Source: Firmicutes bacterium AF25-13AC (GTDB lineage Bacteria; Bacillota; Clostridia; Lachnospirales; Lachnospiraceae). From it: a stretch of 28,034 nucleotides of DNA. Positions 16,368-23,033 of the stretch are shown here, in pieces (the first letter of the stretch is position 1; each line of letters starts with the position of its first letter). Both the position numbers and the translations under genes were made by a program. The DNA lies in assembly GCA_003478935.1 (NCBI GenBank), contig QUFP01000044.1:1-28034 (forward strand), given 5' to 3'. A model generated the notes under the pieces. The model was not told where the DNA came from. It saw only the letters and a list, made by a program, of their open reading frames with translations, and made no database searches.

Positions 16368-18491
16368 TTAATCCTTTACAACGGTGCCTGCTGCCTTTTC
16401 ACCGATGTAGATTGTGTAGCTGCCTTTATGAACGCGCTTTACGCCGTCATCATCACATAGTCCAAATGCTTCCTCTGGCAGCATAATGTGAACTGTCTTT
16501 GTCTCACCTTTTTTAAGAGCTGCCTTTGCAATTCCCTTTAACTGCGGATTTGGTGTTCCTTCGCGTTCTGCCTTTACATATACTAAGACGGTCTGAGTAC
16601 CATCCATCTGTCCGATATTAGTTACATCTGCTGTGACTTCAACACCATCTGGTGTAACCTTTTGTGTGCTAAGCTTCACATTGTCAAGCGAAAATTCTGT
16701 ATATGACAAGCCATATCCAAACGGATATAGCGGCTTGTTTTTCATGTAACGATATGTGCGGCCTTCCATGCTGTAATCTGTAAATTCCGGCAGTTCTTCG
16801 CTTGTGCGGTAGAAAGTAACCGGAAGACGTCCTTCTGGGCATGCATCGCCAAAGAGTACCTGTGCGATTGCATTTCCGCCTTGTGCACCAGGATACCAGC
16901 ACTGCATAATAGCATTTACATGCTCATCTGCCCATGTCAGATCCATTGCACTTCCTGTCAGAACAAGAAGGATTACTGGCTTGCCGCTCTCGTATGCCAC
17001 TTCAAGTACTTCATTTTGAAGACCTGGGAAACGCAGATCAAGCTTATCGCCGCTTGAAAACTCATTTCCTGTATCGCCTTCCTCGCCTTCAAGACTGGCA
17101 TCAAGACCAAGGCAGACAACTACTACATCACTTTCCTTACAAACACCCTTCACCTCTGCCAAACGGTCACGGCTCTGAGTCAGATTGCTGCTTCTGTCCT
17201 TGTAAAGATGGCATCCTTCTGAATAAACAATGCGCATCTTCTCGCCGTCTGCTCTTGGATGCTCCTTTGCATAATCCTCAAGGCCTTCCAAGACTGTCAC
17301 ATAGCGTGATGCAGTTCCCTCATAATTTCCTACTAATGCCATGCGATTGTCGGCATTCGGTCCAATGACACCGATTGTATGGATCTTTTCTTTATCAAGC
17401 GGAAGCATCTGATCATTTTTTAACAACGTCAGACATCTTTTTGCTGCTGTGAGGTTTAATTCCTGCATCTTCGGTGAATCAACAACGGAATAGGAAATCT
17501 TATTGTATGGATTATCGTCTGCCTTATCAAATACGCCAAGCTTCATGCGTGTTGTAAAAAGATTGACAAGTGCCTCGTCAAGACGTTCTTCCTTTACAAG
17601 ACCGTCGCGAACAGCATCAAGAAGATAAACAAACAGCGTACCGCAGTTTAAATCACAGCCATTATTCATTGCCAATGCAACAGATTCCTCTGCATTCTTT
17701 GTTACATTATGACCTTCATAGAAATCTTTAATTGCCCAGCAGTCTGATGTAACGTGACCCTCAAAGCCCCACTCATCACGCAAAATATCTTTTAATAAAG
17801 TCTTGCTTCCACAGCATGGCTCTCCGTTTGTACGGTTATAAGCGCCCATGACAGCCTCGACTTTACCCTCTTGTACACATGCTTTGAAGGCTGGAAGATA
17901 TGTCTCATAAAGATCTTTCTTAGACACCTCTGCATTAAAATAATGACGCATACCCTCTGGTCCGCTGTGAACAGCAAAATGCTTTGCACATGCTGCCGTC
18001 TTTAGATATTTTTCGTCATGGCCCTGCATTCCCTCGATGTAACGCACTCCAAGACGTGATGTCAAATACGGATCCTCACCGAATGTTTCATGGCCTCTGC
18101 CCCATCTTGGATCACGGAAAATATTTACGTTTGGTGCCCAGAAGGTCAGACCCTTGTAAATATCATGATCTCCAAACTCCTGCTGCATGTTAAATTTTGC
18201 ACGCGCCTCTGTAGATACGGCATCACCAATCTGCTCCATGAAATCTTCATCAAACGTTGCTGCCAAACCAATTGCCTGTGGAAAAACTGTTGCTGTGCCG
18301 GCTCTTGCAACACCGTGCAGAGCCTCATTCCACCAGTTGTAGGAAGCAATTCCAAGACGTTCAATTGCTGGTGCATTATAGAGTGTCTGATATACCTTCT
18401 CTTCAAGTGTCATCTGTCCAATCAGCTTTTTCGCGCGTTCACGAAACTGCTTAAGACGTTCCTTATTGTGTACTAAATCGGTCATCTTCAT
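16368..18491 (-). CDS. GH3 family glycosidase, probable beta-xylosidase
   Basis: The 707-residue enzyme has the three-part GH3 layout: a TIM-like barrel with YNWWNEALHGVARAG (51-65), FRDPRWGRGHETFGEDP (125-141) and the nucleophile Asp250 in VTSDCWAI; an alpha/beta sandwich with the likely acid/base glutamate in LEGEEGD (468-472); and a C-terminal fibronectin III-like domain after YPFGYGLSYTEF. No signal peptide is present, so it acts on imported oligosaccharides. The barrel motifs and adjacent xylB favour xylan 1,4-beta-xylosidase over beta-glucosidase, but substrate specificity in GH3 is hard to predict. It begins 26 nt after greA, with no room for a separate promoter outside the greA coding region. 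Confidence 0.92.
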   Translation of the reverse strand: MKMTDLVHNKERLKQFRERAKKLIGQMTLEEKVYQTLYNAPAIERLGIASYNWWNEALHGVARAGTATVFPQAIGLAATFDEDFMEQIGDAVSTEARAKFNMQQEFGDHDIYKGLTFWAPNVNIFRDPRWGRGHETFGEDPYLTSRLGVRYIEGMQGHDEKYLKTAACAKHFAVHSGPEGMRHYFNAEVSKKDLYETYLPAFKACVQEGKVEAVMGAYNRTNGEPCCGSKTLLKDILRDEWGFEGHVTSDCWAIKDFYEGHNVTKNAEESVALAMNNGCDLNCGTLFVYLLDAVRDGLVKEERLDEALVNLFTTRMKLGVFDKADDNPYNKISYSVVDSPKMQELNLTAAKRCLTLLKNDQMLPLDKEKIHTIGVIGPNADNRMALVGNYEGTASRYVTVLEGLEDYAKEHPRADGEKMRIVYSEGCHLYKDRSSNLTQSRDRLAEVKGVCKESDVVVVCLGLDASLEGEEGDTGNEFSSGDKLDLRFPGLQNEVLEVAYESGKPVILLVLTGSAMDLTWADEHVNAIMQCWYPGAQGGNAIAQVLFGDACPEGRLPVTFYRTSEELPEFTDYSMEGRTYRYMKNKPLYPFGYGLSYTEFSLDNVKLSTQKVTPDGVEVTADVTNIGQMDGTQTVLVYVKAEREGTPNPQLKGIAKAALKKGETKTVHIMLPEEAFGLCDDDGVKRVHKGSYTIYIGEKAAGTVVKD

Positions 18492-18517
18492 ATACCCCTT
18501 TCATACTTAATAGTAAT

Positions 18518-19018
18518 TTAATATGGTCGGATTTCATCCTCGCTGTCATCCCCGTCAGTGATGGAACGAATCACTGCGTAATAACCCATCTTGTCATTGA
18601 CCTTTACATAGACACGATCACCTTCTTTGTGACCATTAATCGCTTTTCCAAGCGGTGATTCAATGCTGATTTTTCCCTCAATAGAATCACAGCGCACAGA
18701 AGTCACAAGTTTAAACTTCTGTACTTCTTCCATTTCTTCAATGTAAAGCTCAATTGTTTTATTTAAACCTACGACGCCTTCCTGTGATTCATCAGAAATA
18801 ACGGTAGCGTTTTTTAACATTCTCTCTAAATAACGGATGCGGCTCTCATTTTTGTTTTTATCCTTTTTTGCCGCATAATACTCAAAATTCTCACTGAGAT
18901 CGCCCTGCGCTCTGGCCTCTGAAACAGCTTCAATCGCCTCTTTTCTTACAACGAGTGTGCGGTACTCTATCTCTTTTTTGATTTTATCGATATCTCCCTG
19001 CGTTAAACGTTCTCCCAT
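18518..19018 (-). CDS. greA: Transcription elongation factor GreA
   Basis: The 166-residue protein rescues backtracked RNA polymerase by stimulating transcript cleavage. The N-terminal coiled coil carries the acidic tip EARAQGDLSENFEY (about residues 34-47), and the C-terminal domain has SPLGKAINGHKEGD. It is slightly longer than the usual ~158 residues, with an acidic tail (GDDSEDEIRPY). It lies 24 nt downstream of the reconstructed ybaK end and 26 nt before the GH3 gene, within a long same-strand run. Confidence 0.95.
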   Translation of the reverse strand: MGERLTQGDIDKIKKEIEYRTLVVRKEAIEAVSEARAQGDLSENFEYYAAKKDKNKNESRIRYLERMLKNATVISDESQEGVVGLNKTIELYIEEMEEVQKFKLVTSVRCDSIEGKISIESPLGKAINGHKEGDRVYVKVNDKMGYYAVIRSITDGDDSEDEIRPY

Positions 19019-19042
19019 GTGAATTTCATGTCCTTTCTATAA

Positions 19043-19533
19043 TTATGAATTATGATGAATGATATCAAGTGCTTTTGCACCTGTCGCCTTGATAAAATCC
19101 TGCGGTGAAAGCTTTAGCTGAACTCCAAGCTTTCCGGCACTGACGCAGATATATGGGCAGTCAAGCGCACTCTCGTGATAATGGTTGGATATTCCTTTTT
19201 CATGCCAAGAGCAGTACAGCAGCCGCGAATATAGCCTGTGACGGCATTGATGTCCTTCACATGGATCATCTCAACTGACTTTTCATTAACTGCCTTTGCA
19301 CACTCCTTTAAGTTCAGTTCTTCCTCGATTGGAAGAACAAATACACTGTATCCCTTGCTCTTTCCCTGAAGAACGAGTGTCTTAAAGCAGTTCTCATGTG
19401 GAATCCCAAGTGTATCTGCTGTGTGTATTCCATCTATAAATTCATCGCACTGGTATGACAGCACCTCATAAGAAATCTTGAGGCGGTCAAGTATGCGCAT
19501 TGCATTCGTTTTTGGTGTCTTTTCTTTTGCCAT
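19043..19533 (-). pseudogene. ybaK: YbaK/EbsC-type Cys-tRNA(Pro) deacylase, frameshifted
   Basis: The frame starting at 19533 encodes MAKEKTPKTNAMRILDRL... and the YbaK core FKTLVLQGKSKGYSVFVLP, LNLKECAKAVNEKSVEMI and VTGYIRGCCTALGMKKEYPTII. It then runs into an unrelated tail and stops at 19114. In the neighbouring frame the expected ending continues from the same point: HESALDCPYICVSAGKLGVQ followed by LKLSPQDFIKATGAKALDII, ending at 19043. Restoring one C near 19176-19180 (ATTATCACG read as ATTATCCACG) rejoins the two into a 163-residue protein of normal length. Members hydrolyse misacylated Cys-tRNA(Pro). Either the gene is newly inactivated, or this is a sequencing error or programmed shift. 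It sits 60 nt after lgt. Confidence 0.88.
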
Positions 19534-19594
19534 TGTTGTCTTCCTTTCTGCGTATGTTTTTCTGTCATAGTCCCGTAGGCAAAATATTTTTTAA

Positions 19595-20359
19595 TCAGTT
19601 GCTGTTTTTTACAAATCTGCTTAGCATAACAGCGCCTGCTGCAAACATAAAGATCGCGATAAACTGTGATGTTGACAATACACCAACAGCTCCTCTTGGA
19701 TCGTTTCTTAAAAATTCAATAAGAAAACGGCCCACTGCATAAAGCATCAAATATACGGCTGTAACAATTCCTGATGTCTTTTTCTTCTTTTTGTAAAGCG
19801 TTCTCTGCAAAATAAAAAGAATTATTGCAAATATAAAGTCTCCTGCTGCTGAAAACAGCTGTGTTGGAATAAGCGATACACCTGCCGGTGCAAGACAATC
19901 TTCCGGAAATGTGACACCATACCATGCAGATGTCTCTTTTCCATAGCAGCAGCCTGCGAGAAAGCAGCCGATGCGTCCGCACCCTTGTGCAAATGCTACG
20001 CCTGGCACTGCACAGTCAATATAAGGTAAGAAGGAAAGCTTCTTTATTCTGGTGTAAATTAATGGGCTTAAAAAGCCTGCAATCAGACCGCCGTACACTA
20101 CAAAGCCTTCTCCAAAATTAAGAAGAATAGAAGGATCTGCAAGAATTGACGGAAACTCTACAATATAGTAAAGCAGCTTTGCGCCTATAATACCGCCCAC
20201 TATTCCTACTAGTCCCATGGAAAAAAGTGCATCATCATCAAGACCGGAACGCTTTGCAAGGAAACAGCCTATCGTAAATGCACAGATAATTCCTACTGCA
20301 ATCATAAAGCCATATCCATAAACGTGAAACGGCCCTATGGAAAATAAAATACTATGCAT
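19595..20359 (-). CDS. lgt: Prolipoprotein diacylglyceryl transferase
   Basis: The 254-residue polytopic membrane enzyme transfers diacylglycerol from phosphatidylglycerol to the lipobox cysteine of prolipoproteins. It has about seven hydrophobic segments. GGIIGAKLLYYI, the glycine-rich GEGFVVYGGLIAG, the signature region GCGRIGCFLAGCCYG (Firmicute variant of GRxGNF) and the conserved Arg in GRFLIEFLRND are all present. I chose the ATG at 20359 because an AGGAGG site lies 9 nt upstream and MHSILFSIGPFHVYGYG is the usual N-terminus. The start overlaps the stop of the upstream 71-aa gene by 8 nt, so the two are translationally coupled. Confidence 0.95.
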   Translation of the reverse strand: MHSILFSIGPFHVYGYGFMIAVGIICAFTIGCFLAKRSGLDDDALFSMGLVGIVGGIIGAKLLYYIVEFPSILADPSILLNFGEGFVVYGGLIAGFLSPLIYTRIKKLSFLPYIDCAVPGVAFAQGCGRIGCFLAGCCYGKETSAWYGVTFPEDCLAPAGVSLIPTQLFSAAGDFIFAIILFILQRTLYKKKKKTSGIVTAVYLMLYAVGRFLIEFLRNDPRGAVGVLSTSQFIAIFMFAAGAVMLSRFVKNSN

Positions 20360-20567
20360 CCTGATCTTCCTCCTCATACTCTGTTCCTGCTTTTTTGCGG
20401 TATATCAGCCAAGCAGCTGCTACTAAAACAACAAATCCCACACCATGAACGGTATCGTTTTTTGCCGCCGGAATTAACCTGATTATGACAAGCTGATATA
20501 ATACTTCCCAGATGGCAAGTGCCGGTATGATAAACAGTATAAGCTTCGCTTCAAAACGATCTTTCAT
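20352..20567 (-). CDS. Small two-helix membrane protein coupled to lgt
   Basis: The 71-residue product has two hydrophobic segments (about residues 9-28 and 40-56) and an acidic tail (TEYEEEDQDA). I do not recognise a family. The ATG at 20567 has an AAGGAA site 8 nt upstream; a TTG start two codons earlier is less likely. Overlap of its stop with the lgt start implies co-translation. A strong promoter lies upstream (20622-20650), so this is the first gene of the long minus-strand run. Its leader contains a perfect 12-bp tandem duplication (20569-20592) that doubles the ribosome site. Confidence 0.75.
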   Translation of the reverse strand: MKDRFEAKLILFIIPALAIWEVLYQLVIIRLIPAAKNDTVHGVGFVVLVAAAWLIYRKKAGTEYEEEDQDA

Positions 20568-20621
20568 ACACAATTCCTTTCACAATTCCTTTCTTTTTAT
20601 TGTTCTTTTTTGACTAGTCTC

Positions 20622-20650
20622 ATAATAGCACAGCATCTTTCAACCGTCAA
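20622..20650 (-). promoter_or_regulatory. Promoter of the small membrane protein-lgt-...-telA run
   Basis: Minus-strand TTGACG (20645-20650), a 17-nt spacer and TATTAT (20622-20627) with an upstream TGC (extended -10). The predicted start near 20615 gives a leader of about 48 nt. Confidence 0.8.
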
Positions 20651-20670
20651 GGCAACATGAAAAAGGTTGT

Positions 20671-20710
20671 AAATTAAAGGCAGACAATGTGCTGTCTGCC
20701 CTTAATTTTT
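20671..20710 (-). terminator. Intrinsic terminator after the flotillin gene
   Basis: GGCAGACA and TGTCTGCC form the stem, extended by AAATTAA/TTAATTT. On the minus strand the hairpin begins within the flotillin stop codon and ends in a T-rich run, separating the flotillin operon from the lgt run. Confidence 0.85.
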
Positions 20711-22220
20711 ACTGTTCGTATTCGTCTGAATCAGATTTTTGTGGATCCTCTGGTGTATTTGATGCTATCTTTGCACCGACAATGCTTGATAATAATGCCT
20801 TTACATCGATTCCCATTCCCTGTGCCAGTCCTTCTGTTACCTGTGTAGTACTGTTTATGATATCCTGGAGCATCTTTGCACTGTTTCCTTCGCCGTACAT
20901 TGTGATCTTATCTACCTTGGACAGCGGCTCTGCAACGTTCTTTGCAATTTCTGGAAGTGCCTGCATGATCATCTCGATAATTGCGGCCTCTCCATATTTT
21001 TTCATTGCCTCTGCCTTCTTATCTATACCTTCTGCCTCTGCTGTTGCCTTTGCACGAATGGCTTCTGCCTCTGCAAGACCAGTTGCACGGATACCTTCTG
21101 CTTCCTGCTCTCTGGCAAATCGAACTGCCTCTGCCATGGCTTTCTTTGCCTCTGCATCCTGCTGCTGCTCGAACTTCTTTGCTTCTGCCTCTTTCTGGCG
21201 CTTGAACAGCTCTGCCTGTGCCTGCTGCTCTTCACGGTAACGATCAGCATCTGCCTTTGCTCGGATTTCTGCATCAAGGCGCTGTCTTGCAATCTCAACC
21301 TCTTGCTTCTTTAACTCGGCATCACGCTCTGCTCTTGCAATCTGCGCGTTCACAGTCTCTGTCTCAATACTCTTTTGCTGTGACTGTGCCTGAATCTTGT
21401 AAGCAGCATCTGCCTCAGCCTTTTTATTATCGGATATGATCTTGAGTTCTGCCCTGCGAATCTCCAGCTCATTGTTTTTCTGTGCAATCTGCGTATCTGA
21501 AAGAACTCTCGCCTCATTTGCCGCCTTATCTGCCTCAGCCTGCGCGATAGCTATATCTCTGTCGGCCTGTGCCTTAGCTATGGCTGCATTTTTCTTAATG
21601 AGTGATGTATTGTCAGCACCAAGATCCTTGATCAAACCATTTTCGTCTGTTACATTCTGGATGTTGCATGAAAGTATCTCAATTCCAAGCTTATCCATAT
21701 CCTTTGACGCCTTCATCATAACCTGATCGGAGAATGAGTCTCTGTCAGTATTAATTACTTTTAATGACAAGGTACCGATGATCTCACGCATATTACCCTG
21801 AAGGGAATCCTGAAGATCAAGTGCAATATCGCCTGGCTTTTTATTTAAGAAGTTCTTTGCTGCCAGCTTAATTCCGTCTGTTGTTGGATTGATTCTTACC
21901 TTTGCAACTGCATCCACATTTACGTTGATGAAATCGTTTGTCGGAACAGACTGCTCTGTCTTAATATCAACTGTCATCTGTCCCAAATACAGCTTATCCA
22001 TTCGCTCTAAAAATGGAATCTTAATGCCGGCGCGTCCAATAAGGATCTTACTTTCCTTTTTCAAACCGGAAATTATGTATGCCTGATCCGGCGGTGCCTT
22101 AACGTAGCCGCTCGCTAATATTGCAAGAATGGCTATGATTGCGATCACGGCTATGATAATAGGAAATGTTGCCGTGTCCAAAAATGATGTTTGCTGTGCT
22201 GCTGCTAATACTGTGTTCAT
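20709..22220 (-). CDS. Flotillin-like SPFH domain protein
   Basis: The 503-residue protein has one N-terminal membrane anchor (about residues 18-37), a YVKAPPDQAYIISG entry into the SPFH/band 7 domain (about 40-210), a long Ala/Glu/Lys-rich coiled-coil flotillin region with repeated AEA units (about 215-420), and a C-terminal oligomerisation region ending in a Ser/Asp/Glu tail. This matches bacterial flotillins of the YuaG/FloT type, which scaffold membrane microdomains. No NfeD-like partner (the usual YuaF neighbour) is visible. Instead it follows a 144-aa uncharacterised gene by 72 nt, under a yybP-ykoY riboswitch. A terminator immediately follows. Confidence 0.95.
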   Translation of the reverse strand: MNTVLAAAQQTSFLDTATFPIIIAVIAIIAILAILASGYVKAPPDQAYIISGLKKESKILIGRAGIKIPFLERMDKLYLGQMTVDIKTEQSVPTNDFINVNVDAVAKVRINPTTDGIKLAAKNFLNKKPGDIALDLQDSLQGNMREIIGTLSLKVINTDRDSFSDQVMMKASKDMDKLGIEILSCNIQNVTDENGLIKDLGADNTSLIKKNAAIAKAQADRDIAIAQAEADKAANEARVLSDTQIAQKNNELEIRRAELKIISDNKKAEADAAYKIQAQSQQKSIETETVNAQIARAERDAELKKQEVEIARQRLDAEIRAKADADRYREEQQAQAELFKRQKEAEAKKFEQQQDAEAKKAMAEAVRFAREQEAEGIRATGLAEAEAIRAKATAEAEGIDKKAEAMKKYGEAAIIEMIMQALPEIAKNVAEPLSKVDKITMYGEGNSAKMLQDIINSTTQVTEGLAQGMGIDVKALLSSIVGAKIASNTPEDPQKSDSDEYEQ

Positions 22221-22292
22221 ACTTTCCCTCTCTTTCTAGAATCCTCTTTGCTGCTATGCCCAACTGATGTGTCTGATCTGGTGATTTTTGTC

Positions 22293-22727
22293 TTAGTTGA
22301 AGTAACTATATTTTGCACGCAACTTTGCTGTAAGTTCTTCGACTCTTCTGATTGCCTCGGCTACTTTTCTTCTTGTCTCATTGATCCTTGACTGGACCAG
22401 ATAGTCTGCTACCACTCCGTCAAAAAAGAAATCTGCAAAGCTTAAAAAATCACCCGTCTGTAACTGTATTGTATCATCTGCTGCGACATTACGCAATTCT
22501 TTTTGGAACTGTTGAAGATAATATCTTGCCTGTGAAAGATACTTCTCTGCTTTTCCCATTTTGGAATGCTTAATTAAATCGGTAAAAAATCCGCCTCCCA
22601 ATAAATCGATAATTCCCCAGTTTCTTGCACTGTCTAGTTGCTCACTCGCTGCATACAGGCTTTGCAGGGCATTTTCTCCTGCTGTGAGAGCTTCTTGAAT
22701 CTCTCTTTCCATCATGAAATCATTCAT
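22293..22727 (-). CDS. Uncharacterised helical protein upstream of flotillin, riboswitch-controlled
   Basis: The 144-residue soluble protein is predicted mostly helical. Landmarks are an N-terminal heptad-like region (EALTAGENALQSLYAASEQL), a glycine-rich GIIDLLGGGFFTDLIKHSKM centre, QARYYLQQFQKELRNV, a FLSFADFFFDGVVADYLVQ amphipathic stretch and a final coiled-coil helix. I recall homologous hypothetical proteins in Lachnospiraceae and related Firmicutes but no function. The ATG follows an AAGGAG site and lies 33 nt after the terminator of an Mn2+-type riboswitch, so it is the first gene under that control, with flotillin second. A role in envelope metal homeostasis is inference. Confidence 0.85.
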   Translation of the reverse strand: MNDFMMEREIQEALTAGENALQSLYAASEQLDSARNWGIIDLLGGGFFTDLIKHSKMGKAEKYLSQARYYLQQFQKELRNVAADDTIQLQTGDFLSFADFFFDGVVADYLVQSRINETRRKVAEAIRRVEELTAKLRAKYSYFN

Positions 22728-22760
22728 GTCTCTCCTTTCCGTGTGCCACGGTTAGGATAA

Positions 22761-22805
22761 TAAAAAAGAGACCTCTACCACGGCACACACCGCAATAAAA
22801 GTCTC
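22761..22805 (-). terminator. Riboswitch expression-platform terminator
   Basis: On the minus strand GAGAC (801-805, complement) and GTCTC (768-772, complement) close a ~38-nt hairpin followed by TTTTTT. Its 5' arm shares bases with the 3' strand of the aptamer P1 stem, so the two folds exclude each other. GTGTGCC inside the hairpin can also pair with GGCACAC just downstream (complement of 22741-22747), a possible antiterminator. Confidence 0.8.
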
Positions 22806-22904
22806 GCTTTCTCATTTGATACGGATGCAAAATGCATCGGCTGACGGTTTCAAACCCACCCCAAATATAGATATATGGGCGTTTCACTACTCCCCTTTAT
22901 TTGC
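22792..22904 (-). promoter_or_regulatory. yybP-ykoY (Mn2+) riboswitch aptamer
   Basis: The minus-strand leader contains the diagnostic GGGGAGTAG loop and then GTCAGCC-GATGCA-TTTT-GCATC-CG, the expected L3-type hairpin module. GCGAGAC closes the aptamer, and a P1 stem forms between AATAAAGG and CTTTTATT. The order matches the known Lactococcus aptamer (GGGGAGUAG, GUCA, hairpin with CCGG, then GACCUUU closing P1). The class senses Mn2+ and usually turns on exporters (MntP, TerC/YkoY, UPF0016 or P-type ATPases). Here it precedes the 144-aa protein and flotillin. Ligand binding should stabilise P1 and block the terminator, giving an ON switch. Confidence 0.85.
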
Positions 22905-22912
22905 TTGACAAA

Positions 22913-22941
22913 ATATTATCATACTTTTTATTTTCTGTCAA
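22913..22941 (-). promoter_or_regulatory. Promoter of the riboswitch-flotillin operon
   Basis: Consensus minus-strand TTGACA (22936-22941), a 17-nt spacer and TAATAT (22913-22918) with a TGA extended -10. The predicted start near 22906 is directly before the aptamer. An inverted repeat CTTGACA (22904-22910) / TGTCAAG (22936-22942) frames the promoter and could be an operator. Confidence 0.85.
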
Positions 22942-22945
22942 GAGA

Positions 22946-22974
22946 TTGCTTCTTTATTAAAAAATGTATATACT
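22946..22974 (+). promoter_or_regulatory. Promoter of pepF
   Basis: TTGCTT (22946-22951), a 17-nt spacer and TATACT (22969-22974), with a predicted start near 22981 and a leader of about 53 nt. It is nearly back to back with the riboswitch promoter. Confidence 0.6.
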
Positions 22975-23033
22975 TAAGATGACTACGCTCAATCACGGCA
23001 CTAGCCAATAGTTTGAGAGAAAGGTGAAATTTT

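Noticed and set aside
20689..21240. A 183-codon plus-strand Ala/Ser-rich frame
   Set aside because: It is the shadow of the repetitive Ala/Glu-rich coiled coil of the flotillin gene on the other strand.
21000..21500. Possible short tandem repeat DNA in the flotillin gene
   Set aside because: The periodicity reflects repeated AEA/KAEA units in the protein coiled coil; no exact DNA repeat unit is maintained.
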